64,000 nucleotides of DNA, from NCBI GenBank assembly GCA_014529385.2, contig CM043945.1, positions 95,332,112 to 95,396,111 on the forward strand, in the 5' to 3' direction. Below are positions 50,861 through 61,510 of this stretch, in pieces. The first letter of the stretch is position 1; each line of letters opens with the position of its first letter. Position numbers and translations under genes: made by a program. The notes under the pieces were generated by a model. It ran no database searches and was not told the DNA's origin. It was given only the letters and a program-made list of their open reading frames with translations. This stretch comes from Adiantum capillus-veneris. Its lineage: Eukaryota > Streptophyta > Polypodiopsida > Polypodiales > Pteridaceae.

Positions 50861-51732
50861 ATCTGCTGACCTATGAGACAACAAACTGAATATCTGGCCT
50901 CGTGTTGCATACATAAATGAGGCAGCCAACAGCAGTTTGGTAAAGAGTAATATCAGCAGGATCGCCAGCATCATGTAGACTCAACTTCAAACCTCTTTCC
51001 ATGGGAGTGGCAATAGGTTTGCAATCCTCAAGTCCAAACTTACATAGCGATGCCTCTATGTAACTTTTCTCACACAAGGCAATACCACCATCACACTGCT
51101 TAAACTGTATACCCAAGTAATGATGCAACAGCCCCAAATCTTTCATCTTGAAAGTAGCATTCAAATCAGCCTTAAATTCAGCAATATGTCTCTCATTTGG
51201 TCTAGTGATCAGCAAATCATCGACATAAAGAACCACAATGAGAAGTACATTACCCTCACGCTTTACATACAATGTGCTTTCTGTTAGACTGTTACGAAAG
51301 CCTCGTTTAACCAAATGAGTGTCAGCTTTCTCATACCAACCACGAGGAGATTGCTTCAACCCATACAAAGCCTTCTTACATCTGCACACTTTGTCCTTCT
51401 TGTCCTTTTATGACAAAACCGCGAGGCTGCGTTACATAAACTTCCTCCAATATGTCACCATTCAAGAAAGCAGTAACAATGTCGGCTTGATGTACATCCC
51501 AACCAAAATGAGCTGCCAATGCACATAGAAAACACACAGTAGTCATACGACAAGGGGGAGCAAAAGTCTCTTCATAATCTATGCCTTTTTGATGTGCATA
51601 ACCCTTTGCAACAAGTCGAGCCTTATGGCGATCAGTCTCACCATCCGGCTTGTGTTTCAACTTGCACCAGCCATTTTGGCATACCTCCAGCTTGCTCATT
51701 TTCATCCCTTTCCTCATCAAGTACATCTGCAT
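50861..51732 (-). pseudogene. Copia reverse transcriptase (element 2)
   Basis: Two frames: 51,732-51,376 with HKARLVAKGYAHQKGIDYEE and VHQADIVTAFLNGDILEEVY, which has A-D in the catalytic block where V-K-T-A is usual (Asp present), and 51,389-50,871 with CKKALYGLKQSPRGWYEK, LYVDDLLIT and MKDLGLLHHYLGIQ, then CLIYVCNTRPDIQFVVS. The shift is near 51,380. The catalytic YVDD is intact. Confidence 0.92.
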
Positions 51733-51742
51733 CAGTAATAGG

Positions 51743-52390
51743 CTAATCTATAACATTTTTAGAAACCCCCATAGGCTGTACATTTGCCTCATTGGAACTC
51801 ACATCCGTATTTCCACCACTGAAAAGAGGCAACCAAGTGCCATAAATGTCCTGTGAGCTTACATTACTGTCTCTAGTACATGACAAGGGCTGAACAGAAT
51901 CTTCCACAAACCCTACATCCCGTGAAACCAGAATACGCTTTGTTTGTGGATGATATAACCTGTAACCTTTGCTTTCAGCATTATAACCAACCAAAATACA
52001 TTTGACAGCCTTATCATCCAATTTTTTGTGATGTGTTTGTTGCACCAAAGCATATGCCAAATAGCCAAAAACACCCATGTGCTCAATAGAAGGCTTTCTA
52101 TCATACCATTCTTCATATGGAGTAATAGATTGCAAAGCTTTCATAGGACACATGTTAAGTAAATAAGCGGCACACATGATAGCCTCAAGCCAAAAAGAAT
52201 GTGGCAAAGCTTGACTTTTGACCATACATCGTGCCATTTCCGTCAGTGACCTGTTTTTCCTCTCAGCAACACCATTTTGTTGAGGTGTATAAGGCACTGT
52301 ACATTGGTGTTTTATCCCACGACTAGCCAAAAATGCATTGAATTCATGAGACATATACTCGCCCCCTCGATCGGAACGGAGGGTGCCCAT
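51743..52390 (-). pseudogene. Copia integrase, C-terminal two thirds (element 2)
   Basis: Starts inside the core at LRSDRGGEYMSHEF (second catalytic Asp), with QNGVAERKNRSL (catalytic Glu), HSFWLEAIMCAAYLLN and the GYNAESKGYRLY block; the tail is low-complexity and ends in VSKNVID. The zinc domain and the first Asp are missing because an internal deletion joins gag to this point at about 52,391-52,441. Confidence 0.92.
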
Positions 52391-52440
52391 AGTACATTTC
52401 GAGACATTTTTAGCTGGCTAGTTATGTTTTTTCTGGAAAG

Positions 52441-53094
52441 TTACTCTTGCAACAACAATGTGCATAATGCATCAAACTTGACAACTTCACGATTTCCTTG
52501 GGTCATCAGTCTCCAAGTACTAGCAAAAGTCTGGTAGGAATCTGGTAAAGCATCAAGAATATTCTGCACAAGGGAACTCTCTGAAATGACTTCACCTGTA
52601 GAAATAAGTTGCTCATTGATATCCTTGACACCAGCAAGGAAAGTGTCCATATCATCTTCCTCATGCATAATCTTCGACTCCAACTCTTTACGCAACAAAG
52701 CAATTTTAGCCTCATTGCGGCTTGCATAAAGACCTGCTAGAATATCCCAAGCCTGTTTTGCAGATTTTGCTGAACGAATGTGAGGAACAATGGTGTGCTT
52801 CACAGACAACGCAAACAATGGATGAGCCTACGCATCCTTTACATCCCAACGAGCTTGTTCTGCCTTAGGCAAAACAACTCTAATAGCAGCAATCCTTGCA
52901 GCAAGACCTACAACATCCTCAACATCGCCTACATCCTCAGAACCAAGACGTACATCAATGCCTTGCACAATGTTCCAGACGCCCTTTGACATAAGAACAT
53001 GTTGCATCATATAAGCCCACATAGGGTAGTTGTCCCCATCCAACCTGTCCTCAGCAGCAAACATCTTGAACACATATGTGTTGTTGTCAGCCAT
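52441..53094 (-). pseudogene. Copia gag (UBN2-type), truncated (element 2)
   Basis: Start chosen at the Met at 53,092-53,094 (MADNNTYVFKMF), since the upstream Mets lie in leader next to the primer site. LDGDNYPMWAYMMQHVL and a frameshift or stop near 52,828, then AKQAWDILAGLY, EDDMDTFLAGV, ILDALPDSYQTF. The CCHC knuckle and protease are absent due to deletion. Confidence 0.88.
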
Positions 53095-53440
53095 GGTAAA
53101 TGTTGCACCAGATGTGAAAACTGCCTGAAAATAGGAGAAACGGAGCGAGAACAACACGTGCTATATAGCACAAACCGTAGAAGACTATGAGGCACCTGTT
53201 ATGCAAAAAATGGCATTGACAGAAATTTTGCACAAAATGACGAAATAGCCTGTGCAGTAGCCTGTAGTGGAAACGGAGGCCGAAATGAGCCCGAATCAAA
53301 AATTTGAGTAGACTAAGCTCTACGAGCACTCTTGAAATTTTTGTCGACCTACGAACGCTTGCCAAAGCTCACTGAAATCGAACAACGTGAGCAGGCGTGT
53401 GCTCGAGCTGTTGGCGACTAAGCCCGGGAGGACGCAACCT

Positions 53441-53454
53441 GCTCTGATACCAAT
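53441..53454 (-). promoter_or_regulatory. Primer binding site (tRNA-Met type) of copia element 2
   Basis: Minus strand ATTGGTATCAGAGC immediately downstream of the 5' LTR end. Confidence 0.92.
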
Positions 53455-53681
53455 TATTAGATTGAGGGTTGCAGAGAAACGCACACAGCTTGGAGCAGAC
53501 GAAGGAAGCTCAAGGCACAATATAGAGAGTGTGTTACTTAGTATGCAATGGAAAGATAGATAGCCCTAGAGTGATGTGTGTATATACAATGCTCGGGGGA
53601 AAAAACCTCCTAAAGAGGGAAAAAATGCCCCGACGGTCCTAGTGTGTTCACACACATCACTACCACATGTATATGGTAACA
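53455..53681 (-). repeat. 5' LTR of copia element 2, with 1.6-kb internal deletion
   Basis: Only 227 bases. It matches both ends of the 3' LTR and lacks the interior between two copies of ACACATCA. Its last base triplet has ATA where the 3' LTR has ACA. Confidence 0.9.
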
Positions 53682-54130
53682 TGTGTGTGTGTGTGTACAC
53701 ACACAAGTGCACGCCAACGTGTGTGTGCTGTGTGTGTGCGTGTCCGTGTGCCCGTGCGAATGCGTATGCGTGTCCGTGGGCTTGTGTGTGTTCGTGTGTT
53801 CGTGTGTGCGTGCCTGTGTGCCACACACAACATGCACACATGCGCCGGTGTGTGTCTGTGTGTACACACACACGCGCTGACATGTGTGTGTGTGTACACA
53901 CACACACACGGACATGCCAACATGTGTGTGTGTGTTTACACACACATGCGTTGCACACACACGCCAGCGTGCGTGTGTGTGTGTACACACACACATAGGC
54001 ACGTGCGCGCGTGTGTGTGTGTGTGTCTACACACACACACGTGTGGACTTGCCAACCCGCATGTGTGTGTGTGTGTACAGACACACGCGCATGCTAGAGA
54101 GTGTGTGTGTGTGGACACACACACGGGGCA
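53682..54130. repeat. TG/CA palindromic array
   Basis: At least seven units of (TG)5-7 followed directly by (AC)5-7, each a self-complementary block (GTGTGTGTACACACACA), at about 53,690, 53,862, 53,891, 53,930, 53,977, 54,020 and 54,070. Spacers include GCCACACACAACATGCACAC and GACATGCCAACATG words. Overlapping open frames of Cys/Val or His/Thr repeats are low-complexity artefacts. Confidence 0.9.
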
Positions 54131-54500
54131 GTCCACGTGGCCACAGAGCGAGCGGCCACGCAGGCTGCCTTGTGGCCACGTGGATGTGCCACGTGTATTG
54201 TCGATTGTCGATGGTACACGTGGCGTGCCACGTGGCCTAGGGTACTACCACGTAGGCAGCACGCACGCCACATGGCCTAGTGTACCACGTGGCGTGCCAC
54301 GTCTACTGCCGCCCAACGGTGATACACGTGGACCACCACGTGGCCTGTGTGCCGCCTGCGTGGTAGTACGCTAGGCCACGTGGCACGCCACGTGTACTGT
54401 CGATTGACGAGTGTACACGTGGCAAATCCACGTGGCCATGAGGCGGCCTGCGTGGCCGCTCCGTGGCCACGTGGCCTGCCGCGTGTGTACACACACACAC
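54100..54500. repeat. Large imperfect inverted repeat dense in CACGTG
   Basis: The left arm (about 54,105-54,263) and right arm (about 54,345-54,500) are inverted copies: GGCCTAGGGTACTACCACGT on the left faces ACGTGG/TAGTACGCTAGGCC on the right, and the outer ends merge into TG/CA. At least 13 CACGTG palindromes lie within about 340 bases. The spacer is about 80 bases. CACGTG is the plant G-box core, but a repeat origin is as likely as a regulatory one. Confidence 0.85.
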
Positions 54501-55243
54501 GTGCGCACTGGCGTGTGCATGTGTGTGTGTGTGGACTGCCGTTGGCCACGCGTTGGCCAGGGGCAGACACACGCCTCCGCGTGGGGGGGTGTGACCGCCC
54601 ATGGCCAATGCGCTGGCTAGGGGCACGTGGCCGCCCATGGCCAATGCGTTGGCAGCCCGCACACACAAGAGCCCCGCCCCTGTGTAAAGGCCGTCGACAA
54701 ACAATGCCCCCCCTTAGCGGACCCTGCACACAGGCCCCCGTCCCCAATAGCTCCCATGCCTGCACACACACCCCGGGTAGCGCTAGCACACATGTCCCCC
54801 CCTTCCTCGCCGCCCGCATGGGGCAACGGGGGGCGGGGTGGACTATCGATCACACGCCCCTGTTCCTCGATAGCCCGCCCACATGCTCCCGCCTCCCAAA
54901 CCCTTTGACTTATAGCTTCTTGCCCCCCTCCCGGTAGCACACTCGACCGCTCACACATCCCCTTTACACACGAACATTGAAAAGAAAATTTTTTAATAAT
55001 TATTTGGACGAAATTTTTTCTTTTATCTATTGCACTAGATTAATATTCACATGCTCACACAGTCACACAATCACACACAAATATTTTTTAATTAAATAAT
55101 TTGTATATTTTTACATAAATTTATTAAAATAATAAAATATTATTAAATTTAAATTCATAACGGCTATATTATTAGACGTGAGTATATAACAATTTGTTAG
55201 TTTATACAATGTGATCTTGTGCTTAATTATTTGTTTAGCATAT
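54501..55243. other. GC-rich block then AT-rich block, no gene recognised
   Basis: 54,501-54,960 is unusually GC-rich with long C runs and two copies of CCCATGGCCAATGCG (54,598 and 54,637). It switches abruptly near 54,975 to AT-rich sequence. Overlapping frames on both strands are composition artefacts. Confidence 0.5.
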
Positions 55244-58200
55244 TGTTATGGCTTGCTCTTTATTTTTCATGGGTAAAGAGTTTTCTTATCCTTTTTACAA
55301 TGGTAAATTTATAATATATGAATCATTGCTTTTAGGACTAATTTCTCCAATGCAATTTACAACTTTAGATGTTGTCATCAAAATGAATTTGCCTCTTGAA
55401 AGGACGCTCAACAATTTGGGTGAATTCATCTATGTACTGGATGAACAACTTTCACTTAAATACAAAGTCAACGTATCCCATCAAACACAATATGCAGGCT
55501 CACCTAGCATGACTCCCATTGCCATTGTGGATAGTCCGTCACAGGTGCATTTCGCTCAAAAGGAGTTAATAGATCTAGTTTAGCTCTCAAATAGCTTCAA
55601 AAGGAGTACAAGACAAAAACTCTTACAGTTCGAAAAGAAGGGCACATTGACAAAGCTTTTAATACAAATACAACAAGTGGAACAAGTTACAGAGATTCCA
55701 AGGTCTTACAATGATGATCTTGCTTTAGAATTTCCACCTACGATGGGAAAGTTGCACCATATGGATACAAAAGACAACTACAAAACCCCGGACAATATTG
55801 TAAGATTGGAGATAAGAGCCTTACATGCCACTTTTGTAAGGCAATTGCTTTCTGTATTGCAACATGTGATTGTATAGTATACTATGGCATGCCATCCGAT
55901 GAGACTGCCACTAGAGTCATGATTCATCGTGGCACACATCGACACGATGTGTGCAGTGGCACATTCAAAACACTAACGGACAACACCAAGGTGATGGTGG
56001 ATTTTGACTGTTGACCCACACGCAGGAGCCAGGAAGGTTCAAATGTGTCTGGCAAAAGAAATTATAAGTACAACACTTCTTTGCAACAACACCAATGAAG
56101 GAATTTTAGGCGAGCAACAGCTATTTGCAATCGATTAGGAGTTGGGTCCATTGGTGCAAGATAATTGGTATGAGCATTTCCTAGATTCTTATTTCGATGC
56201 AATACTCTATGCATAATTATTTTTTATCTAAACACTTTGAACATTGTTAGGTTTCGAAGGTCAATATCTATTTTACGTAGAGTGGTTGACAAAGAATCTT
56301 TCGGCATTGATACACTCCTAAAGCTGAAGCGAGACTACACATATGACTTTTTCCATGGAAGCCGGTTTCTTGGTCAAGGTATGGAGGGGGAGAAATGTTA
56401 TGTCTTCAAGATGTCCACAATTGGTCCAGCATCCAGTGTGGACCTGGTGAACCAAATGAGACAAGATCGGGATGGCGATCTTCGACATGCGTGGATCTTG
56501 TTTGATCACACCAAACGTGTTAACGAATGGGTGGCTATGGCATGTCATGTCTATGATCCAAGGTACATGGCGCACCTTAACAGCTTTGTGGGTTTCCTTT
56601 GACTCTCTCTAAAACAATTTGTTTGCAGCATGCACGACCTTTTGACTATTGCAACTTGTGAAATGAAACAGGAAGACATGGAAATGCAATGTTTGTTTTG
56701 GGAGTGCCTCAATGATGTAATGATATCATGTGGGTGTGACAGAGCTAATTTCTTTTGCTTCATGGCGGATCAAGCTCAAGAAAATTGGAATGCCATTCGA
56801 ATTGTTTTCAATGATGGTGACAAGACCAATACAATGAACAGTCAAGAGCGTTCTTGTCTTTTCCATTGGAAGCAAAGCTTGAATCAACACACAATGAAGT
56901 ATGTGGTGCAAGCTTCTCAACACACACACAAAGAAATGTGTGAGAAGTGGAGGCAAGCACCAACAAAAGAAGCTGTTGTTACAGAGGCTCATCTGATACG
57001 CCAATGGTGGCATAATGGTCATTGCATAGACCGTAACATTCCATACATGGATTCATGGCTTAGTTGGTGGGAAATTTGTAGTGCACATTGGGGTGGCATT
57101 ATGACGTGCGTAGAAAGTAGCTCTGATGGACCAAACACTCCACGCACAAACCTTGCGAAGAGCAAGCATGGCAACTGGCTAGCAGGGGAGGGTTTTCGTA
57201 AACGCATTTCATTATATGATGCATGTACAACCGACCTTGCAAATTCCATCTTACAGAGCACAAAGGCCATTTCATACAGCCATGGAAAACACATTGGGAA
57301 GGGTCCATTAATACAAAAGCTTGCAGAACGCCATGAAAAACATCCCAGCCAAGTGATAAGAGCAGTGAATGAGGCTACTGAGGGCACTCCAATGTATAAA
57401 CAACCAACTCCACTGATAGGAGATAAGGAGACATCAAGGCAAAAACGCAAGCCGAATGAGGTTATCAACATGGAAGATGATGCATCGCATAGGCCTGAGT
57501 ACAACTCGATCACCAAAGATTGCAAGAAGTGTGGAAGACCACGTAAGATCAATTTTGCAGAAGAAGGGATATCACAAACCCCAAAACAAAGTATAGGTTC
57601 TGGTGGACAGTATGTAGTTGAGTGCAAGGTCAATGAGGCAATGTGGGCCATACTCCGAACACCACAAGGTAGTAGGTCACATGTAGCGGCACGCCAAGAG
57701 GAGGATGAAGGTGTGGATGCAGTATTGCAGGTTCTAGCCTTGGTATACCGGCCCCATCTTTTGAAGGATGTCGAAAGCATCCAAATGGTGTGGTGCATCA
57801 ATGGTTTGGTTTTGTCCAGATCATTTCTTGCATTGTCATATAGTAGACCAGAACATTGAGCCGCAGCCTCAGCATCCACCACACACTTGGCCCGTGCATG
57901 TGGGCACCAACCTATCAGAGGATGAGGTGCAAATATTGCATGAAGGGGGGTATCAAGTGGAGCTCAGCAAAGAAGGAATATCTAATGTAACGCCGATTGT
58001 TCCTGCATAAAATATGACCAACTCTCCTTTCAAGTCAAAAGATACATCCACTCCTAAAGGCAGTGCAAGAGCCACAATGCAAGATGGTGTGCGTGTACGG
58101 TATCAGACTTCCATTTTCGAGGATGCTGCTTGCAAGATCAGTTTAGCACTAGCCCTGAGAGAGAAGGTCGTAGAAGAGATATGTGCAACAGATGGTGTTA

Positions 58201-58481
58201 ATGAGGTCTTCAAAGTAGAGACCAAAAGTGAAGATGGTCATGTCGGGATGTACAAAGTTTGTATTTGCAACCAGCCATCGTGCACATGTCCAGACTTCAT
58301 GGAACGGGTGTCAAAGCAAAAACCATATCTTGCATGTAAACATTTGTATTTTATTTATATGCGTGTGCTAGGGTTAAGCCAAAATGAGAACATGTTTATC
58401 CATCAACCAATTCTGGCAAATACTGATATCTTCAGGGGAGTGAGCCAAAACCGGCGAACCTATCTAGGCATGGATGCATAG
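55244..58481 (+). pseudogene. Mutator-like (MULE) transposase with AT-hook and SWIM finger
   Basis: The N-terminal region (55,248-56,000) includes FKRSTRQKLLQFEKKGT and a C/H-rich DNA-binding block (MIHRGTHRHDVCSGTF). Stops at 55,581 and 55,875 break it. From 56,237 the DDE domain reads HAWILFDHTKRVNEWVAMAC (first Asp), joined across a 66-base intron (56,563-56,628, GT-AG) to LLTIATCEMKQEDMEMQC, then FMADQAQENWNAI (second Asp) and ERSCLFHW. SWLSWWEI is a candidate for the catalytic Glu. KKCGRPRKI at about 57,530 is an AT-hook. After a frameshift near 57,765 and a TAA at 58,008 the C-terminus (58,014-58,481) carries the SWIM finger CTCPDF ... KPYLACKHLYFI. Terminal inverted repeats were not found. 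Broken copy. Confidence 0.85.
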
Positions 58482-58661
58482 CATTTGTCGTTTCTCACTT
58501 TTTGTTTGTATGCTTCACAAAATAGACAACTATACTAGTTTCTAATTTTATTTTATGATGGCCACATTTTGGTACATTGATTTGCAGTTTTTTTCAAATT
58601 TGGGAAATGGTTGTTTATTTGTCAAATCGTGAATAAAGTAATATAATATTTGCACAGTGGC

Positions 58662-58667
58662 TATAAA
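58662..58667 (+). promoter_or_regulatory. TATA box before the small open reading frame
   Basis: TATAAA within GGCTATAAATTACC, 73 bases before the ATG at 58,740. Confidence 0.45.
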
Positions 58668-58739
58668 TTACCATTGCTTGAATCTATTTTTGTGAAAGCG
58701 TCTAGTAGCTTACGTTGCACACCTCTATTACTTTTCACG

Positions 58740-59078
58740 ATGACTGACGATCTTGAGAATAAAATCAAGTCTGCGTGGGATGCCATGGAAGCCATTCCCA
58801 ACGGAGAGGCGTTATATGGAGCCGATTGGTTTAGGGAGGCTCTAAAGGCAACAGTCAATGTGTATCGCCTCTATCATTGCCGCACGGAACTCAATATGCG
58901 GACCTTACGCAGCTTGGTTGAGAAGGGACAATTCGCTTTCTCTTGCTGGAAGAAGATTGGGCTCATCACAGAGGAGGATGAGGTGGAAATGACGCAGCAA
59001 CTAGGGAATGTGGTGAATCTTCTTTTGCCACTCGAAGACAACACATCTACTCCTAAAACCGGGCCTTCCAGAAGATGA
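58740..59078 (+). CDS. Small intact protein of unknown function (112 aa)
   Basis: An uninterrupted frame from ATG at 58,740 to TGA at 59,076-59,078. The Met at 58,740 is preferred over 58,650 because a TATA box lies at 58,662, so the upstream Met would be outside the transcript. The protein is acidic and predicted mostly helical (DDLENKIKSAWDAMEAIPNG, GADWFREALKATVNVYRLYH, EEDEVEMTQQLGNVVNLLL). An AATAAA signal follows at 59,107-59,112. No family recognised. It lies on the same strand just after the MULE transposase, so it may be a second transposon protein or a separate gene. It is the least damaged frame in the window. Confidence 0.5.
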   Translation: MTDDLENKIKSAWDAMEAIPNGEALYGADWFREALKATVNVYRLYHCRTELNMRTLRSLVEKGQFAFSCWKKIGLITEEDEVEMTQQLGNVVNLLLPLEDNTSTPKTGPSRR

Positions 59079-59106
59079 AAGCTTCTTGCCTATGTAATGC
59101 AAGTGC

Positions 59107-59112
59107 AATAAA
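59107..59112 (+). terminator. Polyadenylation signal AATAAA
   Basis: AATAAA, 29 bases after the small frame's stop codon. A single signal of this length is weak evidence by itself. Confidence 0.4.
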
Positions 59113-59207
59113 ATGTAACTTTCTATTATTTATGGATGTTATTGTTTTAAGTACCCTTAGCTCGCATATCTTTGTCTATGTCTCAACCTTTCTAACACCT
59201 CTCTCTC

Positions 59208-59340
<133 letters not shown>

Positions 59341-59449
59341 TGAAAAAGGCAAAAGAGTCGACAAAGAGGAAGAGAGAATCTTTTTAGGAATCTGCTCACT
59401 TGATTCCTAAAAGCGCTCACCAAGAATTGCTCACCTGAAAATATTCTCC

Positions 59450-60224
59450 GCTGAATTGTTATCTTTAATCTTGAAGATATAGATGATCTTCATGGGTGTT
59501 AATTGTCCTGATTTGGCATGCAAAGTCCACAAAAGATCCTTGACGTTTCTATCCTCCCAAGAATAGACTCTGATCCTAGGATTGTCTGTCCTAAGCCGTT
59601 TCAATAGGCTTCAAATCAACTTGATTGTATCCCTCAAATTTTAAAGTTGGTGGCCCTTCTTTTTCTGCCATATCTGGAATTATGGTGTTTACTTCTAACC
59701 CCTATTTGTCTATCATGTCAGGGTTTTCGACTTGTAAATACTGAGTTCCGTTTCTATCCATTTACATTTTTCCTTGTTTGCCATGATCTCCTCTTCGAAC
59801 TCAATACCATGGTCATCAATGCGAATAGCGTACTCTTCGTTAGGATCTAGGTAAACTTGAGCTCCATGTTGATTAATCTTATAAAAAGAGAGTATATGCT
59901 TATAGCGCACTGTCGTTCCGGTTTCTGAGTCGAATAGGAAGACATTTTAGATGTTGAATCTAAGAAAGTGTCTGAGACTTCTTTGAGGATAGTGTGCAAG
60001 GAATTGCCTTGATTCACACTCTCTTCGGTGGATACTCTACTAGAGGTTTCTCCATATATGCCATGGTTTCCTAGTATACGACCAGATCTAAGGTTCATAT
60101 AGACTTGTGAAGCCCTAGATAGAGTGCCGTCGGATTGACTTATATTTTTTTCACTTGACTTGTTTGCAACTTCTGTCAGGCTGCTGATTCCTTGTGTGCA
60201 ACCTGATTCTTGTATTTTGATCAA
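59450..60224 (-). pseudogene. Possible gag-region frames of a gypsy element (element 3)
   Basis: Two overlapping minus frames (60,224-59,847 and 59,910-59,713) encode serine-rich and then acidic sequence (NEEYAIRIDDHGIEFEEEI). They lie downstream of a tRNA-Asp-type primer site at 62,047-62,069 and its leader, so they occupy the gag position of a minus-strand element. No gag motif is recognisable, so assignment rests on position only. Between 59,450 and 59,700 short frames with stops continue. Confidence 0.35.
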
Positions 60225-60429
60225 GTTAGCTATTCTTTCACAAAGATTGTATAGTTTTTGTTAACTATTGTGATTGGTTTAAGTGGATCACTTCAAATCG
60301 AGTTATGGGAGTCAACAATTGAGACTTTCAGATTCCACTTTTGCAAAAAATCAAAGGACTAATCTGCAACCTGAAAACTGAGTGAACATGTACCAATTTG
60401 GATCCATTGAACCCAAAATTTCTCGGTGG

Positions 60430-61510
60430 CCTTGTATTATGTTGGTCTAACACTATACAAGTTCAAAAGTCAAAATTGGTGTCTCTGTGTAGCAGTAGTA
60501 AATAATCGTGATTATTTACTTTTCTCAAATTTTTTACACTTTTTGGCTTAATTTGTTAAGTGTACAACCTGTTGAGGTCCCTAGACCAGTTTTACTAAAT
60601 TTGAATAAAATTTATTCAAGTTTAACAACTGTTTCGTGTCTGTAGACTCTAATTCCAAGAATCTAGTTTAAGTCTCACTTTTGTGATCCAAATTTCACCA
60701 AATTTGATTTGTGTGGTCTACTTGATATGCTTGACCTTGTGGTATACTCAAATGTGCAAGATTATCAATTTTTGAAGCAAATGTAAATAATCAAGATTAT
60801 TTACTCCAACTAATTTTTTGCAAGTTTTTGTCACAATCTTGACACAGATTTGTTAAGCACCTCAACTTAAGCACCCTAGCTAAGTTTCATCAAGTTTGGA
60901 CAAAATTTGTTCAAATGGTCATCAGTTTTGTGTCCGCGGACTAACTTTGCAACTTTGGTCACAATTTTCAATCCAATGATTCAAATCTTACCAAATTTGG
61001 TTTGTGGGTTTATTACAACATGATAAAGCTAGTGGTATGCTAACTTAATAAAAAAAGTTGAAAAATAGGACATATGTAAATAATCGCGATTATTTACTTT
61101 TGACAAATTTTTGCATCTTTTTGGTCAACTAAGCATGTGCAGATGTCTATCACATCAATACAAGCCTATGAATCAAGTTTTAGTGAGTTTGGACAAATTT
61201 TTTTCCAATTTACACTCAAATTCCGAGAAGTCAGTACAGACTTTTAGTTTTTACCCAATTTTTGTCAGTTTGGTAATCCAAATTATGTGTCTTTACAAAA
61301 GTTGTTTGTACACATGCAATGAGTCACTGGTATCAACCTTGGTCAGTTTTGAGCTGAAAGTAAATAATCACGATGATTTACTTTAGGCCTAAAATGAACA
61401 TTTTTTTGCACTTTTTCAATGGACAATCTTTTCATGAGCTATTTTAAGCCTATTAATCAAGTTAAAACTTAATTTGGCTTAAAATGTCAAGATAAAGTAA
61501 ATAATCTGAG
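60430..61510. repeat. About 290-bp tandem repeats, each with a 22-bp palindrome
   Basis: The palindrome (GTAAATAATC plus two variable bases plus GATTATTTAC) occurs at 60,498-60,519, 60,783-60,804, 61,076-61,097 and 61,360-61,381 (one arm mismatch), with only the left arm at 61,497-61,508. Spacings are 285, 293 and 284 bases. Between them shared words occur in order: TTTTTGCA, GTTTGGACAAA, TGTCxxCGGACT-like, CCAAATTTGGTTTGTG, GTGGTATxCT. Units are strongly diverged. They lie in the leader of a minus-strand gypsy element. Confidence 0.85.

Larger units (their letters stand above)
48370..53681 (-). mobile_element. Ty1/copia retrotransposon 2, minus strand, internally deleted
   Basis: LTRs at 48,370-50,202 (3') and 53,455-53,681 (5', shortened) bracket gag, integrase, RT and RNase H on the minus strand. 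The primer site is the reverse complement of TGGTATCAGAGC at 53,441-53,452, directly next to the 5' LTR. A purine tract CCAGGGGGGGTA (minus) precedes the 3' LTR. The flanks are CGTGT (48,365-48,369) and TGTGT (53,682-53,686), compatible with a 5-bp target duplication in a TG array. Deletion removed the end of gag, protease and the first part of integrase, so it is not autonomous. Confidence 0.93.

Noticed and set aside
53566-54958. Overlapping 100-235 residue frames on both strands in the TG-CA and GC-rich region
   Set aside because: Compositional artefacts of alternating and GC-rich sequence; several frames overlap on both strands and none has a domain.
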